Shown: in pieces, positions 33,794 through 41,078 of the stretch
How positions within the stretch are numbered: the first letter of the stretch is position 1
Layout of the letters: each line of letters starts with the position of its first letter
Assembly (NCBI GenBank): GCA_016792935.1
Contig: JAEUJS010000001.1
Coordinates: 1 to 51,768 of the forward strand
Length of the DNA: 51,768 nucleotides
Source of the DNA: Archangium sp.
Lineage (GTDB): Bacteria; Myxococcota; Myxococcia; Myxococcales; Myxococcaceae
Direction of reading: 5' to 3'
Translations under genes and position numbers: made by a program
The notes under the pieces: model-generated
What the model was told of the DNA's origin: nothing
Databases searched by the model: none
Seen by the model: the letters and a program-made list of their open reading frames with translations, nothing else

Positions 33794-35323
33794 TCACCGC
33801 CTCGCGAGGGTCGCAGGCGTCGATGAGAAGCCTGACGGCTTGATGTCACCGAGCCGCACCCCGCGAGCGCGTTGCAGACCAATCCACTGCTCTTCCCCGT
33901 GCGAGACCTCTTCGACGCGCAGCGGACCGAGCTGACCGAGTTCACGCGCATAGGCGTAGTGCGGTTGCGCGCGCAGGAGCGCTTCGAGCTTCGCGGCGAG
34001 CTCGGTCGGCCGCGCACATTCTTCGACGAACAACACATACGCGGCGCGCTCGTCCTTCAGCTCAGGCGCGAGCAGCGCAAACTTCGCAGGCACCTCGCGC
34101 AGTGACTCGGCCAACGCGGCCTCGACGAACGCCGCTTCGAGCTTCTCACCGCGCAGATCCGACGTGCGATCGAGCCGACCTTCGAACCGCAACAGCGGCG
34201 TCGCTTCGAGAAATCCCACGCAGCGCACGAGGTCGGGCAGGCGGTAGCGACTGAAGCCACCTCCCGTCGTGAGAATCGGCGCGTACGGCGCGTCTTTCTT
34301 CAGCTGATGCACTTCGACGATGCGTCCGTCGTCGAGCGACTCGAACTCGAGGTAGTGACTCGTCACCGCGGCGACGGGCGCGCTCTGCCCCCACAGCGGA
34401 AAGCTGACGACGCCTTCGGTCGCGAGCAGGCCCTTTCCCTGGAACGGCGTGCGCGGAAAGAACCGTCGCAACGCGGGCACGGCCTGCGCGGCCCACGCGT
34501 CGGTCCAGCAGCTGACCAATCGCAGCGACGGCCACAGCGCCTCACCGCTGAACGTTCCACTCGCTTCGAGCGCGCGGAGCTGCGACGTCGAGGCGAGGCG
34601 CGCGAAGTGCGTCGACCACTCGCGCTCGAGCGCTTCCATCAGCAGCGTGAGAAACGACGGATTCCAGATCGAGATGAACCCGAGATCTTCCGCGCGCACG
34701 AGCGACTCGAGCGTCTGCCGTCGCCACACTTCCACGTCACGTTCGCGCGCCACCGAGCCATCGACCGCGAAGAGCTGCTTCATCGCGAAGCGCTCCGCCG
34801 CGCCGAAGTACTCGGTGTCGTCTTCGAGCCCGATGCGCAGTCCGCCGCTGGTCTGCTCGGGCGCGCGCGCGACGGGAGAGACGCTCCAGTACTGGCGCTT
34901 CGAGAACAGCGACGGAAACGACCGGAAGAGATCGTCGAGCCACGGCCCGGTCGCCGCCTGGAACTCGGACAACAACACCTCGGTGTACGGGACGTGTTTG
35001 GGCCCACTCGCGCCGCCCGACGTCCGTTCCAACATGCGAATCGGTTCGGCGTTGAGGACGTGGCGCTCTCCGCGCTCGATGCGCTCGACCCACGGCTTCA
35101 GTTCCGTCCACGTGCTCACCGGAACGCGGCTGCGGAAATCGCTCACTGAAGAGATGCGCGTGTAGCCGTGCGCCCTGCCCCACTCGGAGTCGGCGGTGCG
35201 CTTCACGTGCGCCGAGAAGAGCTCGCCCTGCGCGAGCGCCGGGTTTCGGAGCGCTTCGCGAAATCGGCGCACCGAGGCTCGTCGCGATGCCGCCCACGCC
35301 AGGTTGAGCGCGAACACCTTCAT
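33794..35323 (-). CDS. GH3-family acyl-adenylating amido synthetase-like protein
   Basis: 509 aa from ATG 35323 (ATG 35368 would overlap the preceding gene). It matches the GH3 auxin-responsive family, relatives of which adenylate a carboxylic acid and join it to an amino acid. Seen: RNPALAQGELFSAHVKRT and EWGRAHGYTRI near the start, VPVSTWTELKPWVERI, and the ATP-binding TSGGASGPKHVPYT, then family-typical QYWSVSP and LLRFEGRLDRTSDLRGEKLEAAF. Bacterial GH3 substrates are largely unknown. It lies 4 bp downstream of a GNAT-like gene and is almost certainly cotranscribed, suggesting a small acyl-conjugation pathway. Confidence 0.9.
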   Translation of the reverse strand: MKVFALNLAWAASRRASVRRFREALRNPALAQGELFSAHVKRTADSEWGRAHGYTRISSVSDFRSRVPVSTWTELKPWVERIERGERHVLNAEPIRMLERTSGGASGPKHVPYTEVLLSEFQAATGPWLDDLFRSFPSLFSKRQYWSVSPVARAPEQTSGGLRIGLEDDTEYFGAAERFAMKQLFAVDGSVARERDVEVWRRQTLESLVRAEDLGFISIWNPSFLTLLMEALEREWSTHFARLASTSQLRALEASGTFSGEALWPSLRLVSCWTDAWAAQAVPALRRFFPRTPFQGKGLLATEGVVSFPLWGQSAPVAAVTSHYLEFESLDDGRIVEVHQLKKDAPYAPILTTGGGFSRYRLPDLVRCVGFLEATPLLRFEGRLDRTSDLRGEKLEAAFVEAALAESLREVPAKFALLAPELKDERAAYVLFVEECARPTELAAKLEALLRAQPHYAYARELGQLGPLRVEEVSHGEEQWIGLQRARGVRLGDIKPSGFSSTPATLARR

Positions 35324-35327
35324 CACG

Positions 35328-36002
35328 TCACAGAAAGATGCGCGTCGTCTTCTCGACGAACGCGTCATCCGCGCGCGCCAGGCAACACAGCTCGTTGCCT
35401 TCCGACCAGCGCGGGTTCATCTGCAGGAAGAACTTCACATCGGGATCATTGAGCAACCGCTTGGGCACGTCAGCGAGATCCTCCGCCAGCCGTACCGCGT
35501 TCGGGGTGCCGGCGTACTCGAGCAGCCCGGTCTTCGCGTTCCACGCCGTGCCGAACTTCTGCGTGCACAACACATCGAGCACGTTCGCTTCCTCGGCGGG
35601 AAATGCCGAGTCGTATCTTGGCCAGTGGTTGGGGAAGTAGCGGCTGATCAACAGATAGGTGCGATAGCCCTTGGTGATCAGAAACCAGTACACCGGCTTT
35701 CCGCCGCGCGAACGCCGCTGCACGTGCAGGTACCAGATGAACGCCCGCTGCAGCGCGGTCTGCCCCCAGAAGCTCGGAGAGATGATGGTGTCTCCCGAGA
35801 AGATGGCGAGCGCGTTGGTGCCCGGGACCTCGACCTTGAGCAGCGTCGAAAAGCCCTGCACGTAGCCATCGACATCCTTCAGCAGAATCACGTGATGCTT
35901 CTCGTTGAGATCACGTTCGAACGTCAGCCGCTCAGCGCCCGCGTACGACTTTTCGAAGAGCACCCACATCGACTCCACTTCGAGATCGGTGAGTGAGTTC
36001 AC
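35328..36002 (-). CDS. GNAT-like acyltransferase, predicted
   Basis: About 224 aa from GTG 36002; ATG at residue 12 of that product is an alternative, and neither has a strong ribosome-binding site. The middle part (HHVILLKDVDGYVQGFSTLLKVEV, ALAIFSGDTIISPSFWGQTALQRAFIWYL) has the strand-loop-helix layout of GNAT folds, with a possible acyl-CoA loop, but the Q/R-x-x-G-x-G/A signature is not clear. C-terminal MNPRWSEGNELCCL carries a Cys pair. Coupled to the GH3 gene 4 bp downstream. Call is by fold resemblance only. Confidence 0.6.
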   Translation of the reverse strand: MNSLTDLEVESMWVLFEKSYAGAERLTFERDLNEKHHVILLKDVDGYVQGFSTLLKVEVPGTNALAIFSGDTIISPSFWGQTALQRAFIWYLHVQRRSRGGKPVYWFLITKGYRTYLLISRYFPNHWPRYDSAFPAEEANVLDVLCTQKFGTAWNAKTGLLEYAGTPNAVRLAEDLADVPKRLLNDPDVKFFLQMNPRWSEGNELCCLARADDAFVEKTTRIFL

Positions 36003-36186
36003 TCGGCGAACGCGCGCTCTAAGGCCGCGGCTCGGCCGAAAAAATCCGCGCTGGCGAATGCTGCTTCGCGTTTCCACCGCACCACACTCCATCCGTCTCG
36101 GACGAAAGACACTGACGAGTCTCAGCAGGTGTACGCGAAATCACACGTTGCGGCGCGAGAGTTCCGCGAGGCATTTTGTTCGCGAC

Positions 36187-36606
36187 ATGGTCGTTCTCGA
36201 CGATTTCCGCAGCGCGCATCAACGCATCGAAGGCGACTTGAACGTCGCCGATGCGGCGGTCGCCGACGTCCCACAGCTCCTCGCGGTCCTTCGCAACATG
36301 CGTCGAACGGTGATTGCCCACTTTGCACAGAAGGACGCCTTCTACGTCGCGCTCGCCCAGCAATGTGCGACCGCGAACGACGTTCAAGCGGCGCAGCTCA
36401 CGCGCATCTTCGAGGCCAACATGAAGATGCAATCGGCGGCGGTGGTTCGATTCTTCGAGAACCTCGACACCGCGGCGCCCGACACCGTCGCCTCGAGCTA
36501 CCGCACGATGTCGACCATCATTCGCCAACGCTTCTCGACCGAAGAGAAGGCCGTCTTCCCGCTCTACAAACGCACCGCCCCCAAACTCGAGGAAGCCAGA
36601 GCATGA
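36187..36606 (+). CDS. Hemerythrin-like (HHE) helical protein with reduced metal ligands
   Basis: 139 aa from ATG 36187; the longer open frame upstream is antisense shadow. Helices with AHQRIEGDLN (H11), TVIAHFAQKDAFYVAL (H45) and RFSTEEKAVFPLY copy the hemerythrin layout, but most histidines of the di-iron site are absent (only H11 and H45 are seen), so oxygen or iron binding is doubtful. The last 4 bases (ATGA) overlap the start of the V4R gene, implying translational coupling. It may bind haem, NO or a small ligand, or act as a scaffold; this is inference. Confidence 0.65.
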   Translation: MVVLDDFRSAHQRIEGDLNVADAAVADVPQLLAVLRNMRRTVIAHFAQKDAFYVALAQQCATANDVQAAQLTRIFEANMKMQSAAVVRFFENLDTAAPDTVASSYRTMSTIIRQRFSTEEKAVFPLYKRTAPKLEEARA

Positions 36607-37802
36607 CCATTCCCGTTCAGCTTCATTCAGATCGGTACCTGGCGTCGATCGGTGATGAGCCGCACGTCTTTCACTGTCACCACTACAACTGCTTCCTGCA
36701 GCGGAGCATCGCTGATCAATCGGCGCTGATTGATCACCGCCCGTTGCTCACCGACGCCGCGACCGAGGTGGTGCACGCCGAGCTCGGGAAGATCGGCCAC
36801 GCCCACGCGGAAGAGCTCTTCCAGCACCTGGGCTTCGGTGTGCTCGATCTCGAGGGCGTGACGGCGAGCGGCGGCTTCGCGCTGGCGAAGGCGAGTCACT
36901 ACGCGCTCGGCTGGTTGTCGAAGTTCGGCAAGGCGGCCGAGCCGGTGTGCTTCTTCGCGGCGGGCTTCGTCGAGGCGGCGGCGCGACGACGCTTCGGTGG
37001 CAACTTCACGGTGAAGGAGACGGCGTGCGTCGCCAGCGGCGCGAAGGAATGCCGCTTCGAGTTGAAGAGCGGCGGCCGCGCGTCGATTCCCGCCTCTCCC
37101 GGAATGGGCTCGCTCACGCCGTTCGCGGCGCGCTCGGCGTTCGCGACGAAGACCTCGGTGGACGAGGGCGCGATCATCACCGCGTGTGGAGGACTCCCGC
37201 TCGGTGGAACCATCGAAGGGAAGATCGACGCGTTCGGCGTGTCGCTCACCCGGCACTACGCGAACTACTACAACCTCATCAGCTACCGGTTCGATCAGCA
37301 GATGGAGAAGGCCGCCGGTGACGCAGCGACGGCAGCGGCGCGGTTGCTGCTGGTCGAGGCGGGCCAGGTCTGCGCGTTCCACACCTTCGGCGGAATCATG
37401 GAGAGCGCCGAGTGGGAAGGCCTCATCAAGCCGCAGTGCAAGACGACCGAAGACTGGCTGTACGGAATGGTCTCGGTGGTGAACGCGCTCGGGTGGGGCC
37501 GCTGGTCGGTGTCGGCGCTCGAGCCCGGTCAGCGCCTCGAGCTCACCGTCGATGGCAGCTACGAATCGAACGGCTACCTCGGCGCGTTCGGCAAGTCATC
37601 GACGCCGCGGTGTTACCTCGCCACCGGCGGAACGTCGGGCCTGATGAACCTCGTGTACCACGCGAACGTCATGAGCCGGCCGGCGCTGACTCCGGAGCTG
37701 TACGAGAAGACCTTCCGCGATGGGCGCTTCTTCGTCGCGCGCGAAGTCGAGTGCCGCACGATGGGAGCGGCGGCCTGCCGCTTCGTCGCCGAACGCGTGT
37801 GA
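36603..37802 (+). CDS. Double V4R (4-vinyl-reductase-type) ligand-binding protein
   Basis: 399 aa. Two V4R-type halves: about 1-160, ending ACVASGAKECRFEL, and about 215-399, ending VECRTMGAAACRFVAERV. The first half opens with DEPHVFHCHHYNCFLQRSI, the second with LTRHYANYYNLISYRF, so an internal duplication is visible. V4R domains bind hydrophobic or aromatic ligands in phenol/hydrocarbon sensors and in bacteriochlorophyll-pathway proteins; no output domain (AAA+, HTH) is attached, so it may hand ligand to another protein. Cys and His in the first motif could bind metal. It is coupled to the HHE gene and followed by a small gene at 37807. Confidence 0.85.
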   Translation: MTIPVQLHSDRYLASIGDEPHVFHCHHYNCFLQRSIADQSALIDHRPLLTDAATEVVHAELGKIGHAHAEELFQHLGFGVLDLEGVTASGGFALAKASHYALGWLSKFGKAAEPVCFFAAGFVEAAARRRFGGNFTVKETACVASGAKECRFELKSGGRASIPASPGMGSLTPFAARSAFATKTSVDEGAIITACGGLPLGGTIEGKIDAFGVSLTRHYANYYNLISYRFDQQMEKAAGDAATAAARLLLVEAGQVCAFHTFGGIMESAEWEGLIKPQCKTTEDWLYGMVSVVNALGWGRWSVSALEPGQRLELTVDGSYESNGYLGAFGKSSTPRCYLATGGTSGLMNLVYHANVMSRPALTPELYEKTFRDGRFFVAREVECRTMGAAACRFVAERV

Positions 37803-37806
37803 CGTC

Positions 37807-38205
37807 ATGACGCGCCGCGAGCGCATGGTCGGCTTCAGCTACACCCCGCTCGGTGGCGGGGCGCTGCGAGCCGAGGTGCGCAAGGCGTGTCGCGACGAGC
37901 TGAAGATTCTCTACACGGGCACGACGTTCGACGACTCGGTGTGGGAACGGCTGCGATCGATCGGCGAGCTCAACGTGTTCGAGGCGTCGAAGCTGAACGC
38001 CGCGATGAAGGACATCGTGCGCGTGAAGGGCGAAGGTCTGCGCGTCGAGGGCGTGCGCGATGGAGAGCTCGTCGTCGCGTTCTTCGCTCCGGGTGCGCGC
38101 GGCGTGTGGCGCAAGAAGCTCGAGCGGCTGCTGACGGGCACGGCTACTTCTTCGAGCGCTTCTTCTGTTCCCACACGCCGAGCGGAGCACCCTGCGGGTC
38201 GGTGA
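37807..38205 (+). CDS. Small hypothetical protein in the V4R gene cluster
   Basis: 132 aa from ATG 37807, 4 bp after the V4R stop. The first ~100 residues look protein-like (SIGELNVFEASKLNAAMKDIV, GELVVAFFAPGARGVW). The last ~21 residues are Ser/Arg/Pro-rich because the frame there runs over the end of the convergent VOC gene (38144-38205, 62-bp overlap). No family recognised. It could be the third member of the HHE-V4R operon. Whether translation truly continues to 38205 is uncertain. Confidence 0.6.
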   Translation: MTRRERMVGFSYTPLGGGALRAEVRKACRDELKILYTGTTFDDSVWERLRSIGELNVFEASKLNAAMKDIVRVKGEGLRVEGVRDGELVVAFFAPGARGVWRKKLERLLTGTATSSSASSVPTRRAEHPAGR

Positions 38206-38515
38206 AGATGCCGATCGCTCCGAGCTCGCCGATGGGCTCGTACGGCAGCATGACCTTCGCGCCGAGCTTCTTCGCCTTCGCGAGCGTCTTCTTCACGTCG
38301 GTGACGAGCACGTACGGCAGCCACGCGGGAGGCGCTTCGGGCATCGGGCTCTCCTGCATGCCGCCGCCCGTCGAGTTCTTGCCGGTCGCGATGGCGAGGT
38401 AGTCGTTCCCTCCGTCGTACGGCTTGATCTTCCAGTCGAAGAGCTTCGCGTAGAAGGTCTGGGCCTTGCCGAGGTGGGCGGTGTTGAGCTCGATGTGCGC
38501 GAACGGGTTTCCCAT
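38144..38515 (-). CDS. VOC-family (glyoxalase-like) protein
   Basis: 123 aa from ATG 38515; upstream codons are not needed. NPFAHIELNTAHLGKAQTFY and AIGIFTDPQGAPLGVWEQ are the opening and closing motifs of the vicinal-oxygen-chelate fold, with H7, E9-like and C-terminal strand residues as candidate metal ligands. Probably a small cytoplasmic dioxygenase/glyoxalase-type or antibiotic-binding protein; substrate unknown. Its 3' end overlaps the plus-strand small gene by 62 bp, so the two mRNAs are antisense to each other. Confidence 0.9.
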   Translation of the reverse strand: MGNPFAHIELNTAHLGKAQTFYAKLFDWKIKPYDGGNDYLAIATGKNSTGGGMQESPMPEAPPAWLPYVLVTDVKKTLAKAKKLGAKVMLPYEPIGELGAIGIFTDPQGAPLGVWEQKKRSKK

Positions 38516-38549
38516 GGTGGTTGCTCCGGTTGGTGGTGGAGTGCGTTTC

Positions 38550-39686
38550 GTGAGTGAAGACCGGCCGCCTGCGAAGAACTCATCGGTGGTCGTTCCGCGC
38601 CTCGCGACTCCGGCCGACAACTCGCAGTGTCTCCAGTTGTTCAGCACGGTTCCGATGAGGGGCGAGCTGGTGCTGTCGACCCAGCGCGAGCCCGACTTCT
38701 TCCAGCTCTACGCCATGCAGAAGGCGGAGCCGTTCACCTGGGTGGGCGACGACGGCACGCCGCAGCTGGTCGGCATGTGCAGCGCGCTGATTCGGGATGG
38801 GTGGCTCGACGGGGCTCCGGCACGCGTCGGCTACCTGGGTGACCTGCGGGTGCGCTTCGATCGCGCACGCACGTTCGGAAAATTCTTCGGGGAGTTCTTC
38901 GATCAGCTCTGCGCCGAGACGAAGTGCAGCGCCTACTACACGGCGATCCTGAGCTCGAACCGCGCCGCGATGAACGCGCTGACCAAGCGGAGGCCGAAGC
39001 GACCGAATCAGCCGTGGTACTCGCTGCTGCACGAGTTCGACGCGGTGTCGGTGCAGCTCACCCGCAAGCGGACGCCGAGCGCTGACGTGAAGGTGCGCAG
39101 CGCGCGCGCGGAAGACGTGCCGCGCATCGCCGAGGTGCTCGCCGAATCACACGCCAGGCGCGCGTTCGGATACCGCTTCGATCAAGGCGAGTTCGAACAT
39201 CGCGTGAAGCACTGGCCCGGCTTCTCACTCGACGAGACGTTGATCGCCGAAGACGCAGGTGGCGCGCTGATGGGCGTCACGACCGTGTGGGATCCCTCGA
39301 GCGTGAAGCGCTACCGGGTGCACGCGTACGAAGGCTCGATGAAGTGGGTGAAGCGCGGGTTCAATCTCGCCGCGCGCGTTGCGGGTTGGCCTCGCTTGCC
39401 CGAGCCGGGAAACGAATTCCGGTACGCGTACTTGTCCAACCTGTGGGTGCGCGATGAGTCACCGCGCGTGTTCCGCGCCCTGCTCGAACACGCCTACGCG
39501 CGACTGCAGCCACGCGGCTTTCACTTCTTCACGTTCGAGCTCGATGCGGGTGACGCGCTCGCTCCCGCGTTGAGCGGGTTCATGGTGCGCAAGCTGGGCT
39601 TCAGCCTGTTTGGTGTGACGCCCGCGAGCGTCGCGCGGACGCAGTGGCAACGCGGACGCACGGGCTTCGAGATCGCGCTGGCTTAA
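38550..39686 (+). CDS. GNAT acetyltransferase with probable tandem domains
   Basis: 378 aa from GTG 38550 (start uncertain; other in-frame starts exist upstream inside the VOC leader). The first half (about 15-170) has LATPADNSQCLQLF, PQLVGMCSALIRDGWL, and a GYLGDLRVRFDRARTFGKFF segment like a GNAT acyl-CoA loop; the second half (about 185-378) repeats RSARAEDVPRIAEVLAES and ends YLSNLWVRDESPRVFRALLEHAYARL and FMVRKLGFSLFG. Tandem GNAT proteins often have one catalytic and one inert half. The acetyl acceptor is unknown. A small inverted repeat follows the stop (39695-39720). Confidence 0.8.
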   Translation: MSEDRPPAKNSSVVVPRLATPADNSQCLQLFSTVPMRGELVLSTQREPDFFQLYAMQKAEPFTWVGDDGTPQLVGMCSALIRDGWLDGAPARVGYLGDLRVRFDRARTFGKFFGEFFDQLCAETKCSAYYTAILSSNRAAMNALTKRRPKRPNQPWYSLLHEFDAVSVQLTRKRTPSADVKVRSARAEDVPRIAEVLAESHARRAFGYRFDQGEFEHRVKHWPGFSLDETLIAEDAGGALMGVTTVWDPSSVKRYRVHAYEGSMKWVKRGFNLAARVAGWPRLPEPGNEFRYAYLSNLWVRDESPRVFRALLEHAYARLQPRGFHFFTFELDAGDALAPALSGFMVRKLGFSLFGVTPASVARTQWQRGRTGFEIALA

Positions 39687-39694
39687 GTGCGTGC

Positions 39695-39720
39695 GGGCTG
39701 TTCACAGAAATGAACACCCG
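39695..39720 (+). promoter_or_regulatory. Inverted repeat TGTTCA-N6-TGAACA between two genes
   Basis: TGTTCA at 39699-39704 and TGAACA at 39711-39716 are perfect inverted arms, extended by GGG/CCC with one mismatch. They lie in the 50-bp gap between the GNAT stop and the Cys-rich lipoprotein start. It may be an operator for the lipoprotein or a weak terminator for the GNAT gene. Confidence 0.4.
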
Positions 39721-39736
39721 AAATAGGGTGCTCCGC

Positions 39737-40108
39737 ATGCGAAACGCACTCGTGGTGGTGGTGATGGTGGTCGGCAGCGCCTGCTTCCAGCCGACCTCGC
39801 GCAAGCCGACTGCGACTCCGTCCGAGGTGTCCGAGTGGGTGTGTGGACCGGGCAACTGCTGGGGCTGCTGCAAGAACAACGAGTGCGTGGGCGGTAACTT
39901 CGAGATCGCCTGCGGCGTCGATGGTGAGCGTTGTGCCGCGTGCGCGGACGACCAGCGTTGCGCGTCTCCGGGCGTGTGCATGCCGATTCCACCCGGAGAG
40001 ACTGGTGGCAGTCGCCTCCCCGACGCGAACCCGCCGGGAAATCCACTCCCGCCGCCGAACCGACAGCGGTGCGTCTACAACTCGAGCGGTCAGAGCTTCT
40101 GCAACTGA
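39737..40108 (+). CDS. Cysteine-rich exported lipoprotein
   Basis: 123 aa from ATG 39737 (an ATG at 39710 is also possible). A hydrophobic signal ends VVGSAC, the lipobox Cys. The mature part has closely spaced cysteines (CGPGNCWGCCKNNEC, CGVDGERCAACADDQRCASPGVC), a pattern of small disulphide-rich surface proteins common in myxobacteria, followed by a Pro-rich linker and a last CVYNSSGQSFC pair. Function unknown; perhaps a surface adhesion or protease-resistant module. It ends 3 bp from the stop of the convergent methyltransferase gene. Confidence 0.85.
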   Translation: MRNALVVVVMVVGSACFQPTSRKPTATPSEVSEWVCGPGNCWGCCKNNECVGGNFEIACGVDGERCAACADDQRCASPGVCMPIPPGETGGSRLPDANPPGNPLPPPNRQRCVYNSSGQSFCN

Positions 40109-40111
40109 ACT

Positions 40112-40993
40112 TCAGGCGCGCAGCGCGAGCGCTTGCACCAGGTACACCTCGACGAAGCGCGAGGAGTTGATGCGCACCCACGGCAGGCCGTCGCTCTTCT
40201 GCACGACCTTGAACTTCGCCTGACGCGCGAGGTGCTCGACCGCGCTGTCGTCTTCGGAACCGAGTGACGGCTCGGGCGTGGTGAGCAGCAGTGAGCCGCC
40301 CTTCTTCAGAGCGGCGTGGGCTCCGGCGAAGAAGTCTTCGGGCGCGTCGAGGAGGTCGACCACGTTCTCCGCGATGATGCAGTCGAGCGCGCGTTTGCGA
40401 ATCGGCAACTGCTCGGCGTCGAGCACCACGCCCTCGACCTGCGCGTCGTCTTCGAGCGCGAGGCGTACCCGGCGGGTCGCCTGCAGCACGGCGCGCAGGG
40501 AGCGATCTCCAATCAGCAAGCGATCGACAGACGCCGCGAGCGCCTCGCTGCGTTCTCCCGCGCCGCAGCCGACTTCGAGGACGGTGCCGCGCTGGGCGAG
40601 CTTCTTCTCGAGCCACGGGCCGGGACCGTTCTTCTTCGCCTCGGCGGCGAGCTTCTTCAGCGAGGCGTGCGCGAAAGTCGGCGGAGCGGAGCTCGTCGCT
40701 TCGTGTTCCGTCCAGTCGTCGGCGAAGACTTCGCTCGTGCCGCGGCCGCGGGAGAAGGCGTCGATCACGGCGACGGCGGTGCGATCGGCGAGGTCGTGCT
40801 CCGCCAGCGTGGCGAGGATCGAGTCTCGGAACTGCGCGCAGTACGTGAAGGGATCGGCGAGGAGGATTGGGACGCCTCCGAGAAGTGGGTACGGACCACA
40901 CGCCGCGCACCGGATGAGGCCGGTCTGTGGGCCCTCTGCGGACAACGCTCCGTGGCAACGCGGACAGGCCAGAACGGCTGATCGCTCCCTCAC
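40112..40993 (-). CDS. SAM-dependent methyltransferase with zinc-finger N-terminus
   Basis: 293 aa from GTG 40993, the nearest usable start before ACPRCHGAL; this GTG lies inside the palindromic repeat 40985-41026. An N-terminal Trm112-like zinc knuckle (CPRCHGAL...RCAACGPYPLLGGVPILL) precedes a class I methyltransferase domain: VLEVGCGAGERSEALA is the SAM-binding loop and LDCIIAENVVDLL the catalytic-side strand. Methylation target (lipid, quinone or small molecule) is not visible. The upstream frame to 41128 is Arg-rich and not adopted. Confidence 0.88.
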   Translation of the reverse strand: MRERSAVLACPRCHGALSAEGPQTGLIRCAACGPYPLLGGVPILLADPFTYCAQFRDSILATLAEHDLADRTAVAVIDAFSRGRGTSEVFADDWTEHEATSSAPPTFAHASLKKLAAEAKKNGPGPWLEKKLAQRGTVLEVGCGAGERSEALAASVDRLLIGDRSLRAVLQATRRVRLALEDDAQVEGVVLDAEQLPIRKRALDCIIAENVVDLLDAPEDFFAGAHAALKKGGSLLLTTPEPSLGSEDDSAVEHLARQAKFKVVQKSDGLPWVRINSSRFVEVYLVQALALRA

Positions 40994-41026
40994 CCCAACC
41001 CTCTCCCGCAGGGGCGGGACAGGGAG
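40985..41026. repeat. Palindromic repeat (REP-like), copy A
   Basis: CTCCCTCACCCCAACCCTCTCCCGC is followed by the complementary arm GCGGGACAGGG around an AGGG loop; one base mismatch weakens the 11-bp stem. The same element is at 46429-46468 and, truncated, at 21247-21266. Its end supplies the GTG start and a GAGAGGG purine stretch for the minus-strand methyltransferase gene. Confidence 0.8.
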
Positions 41027-41078
41027 TCCGTCACGGTCGTCGTCTGCTTCGTTGGTGTTCCGTCGCCTCACCTCTGCC

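Noticed and set aside
36001..36060. A6 run with a GC-rich inverted segment as a terminator
   Set aside because: On either strand the run is A on the hairpin's 3' side or T before it, so it does not form a rho-independent terminator.
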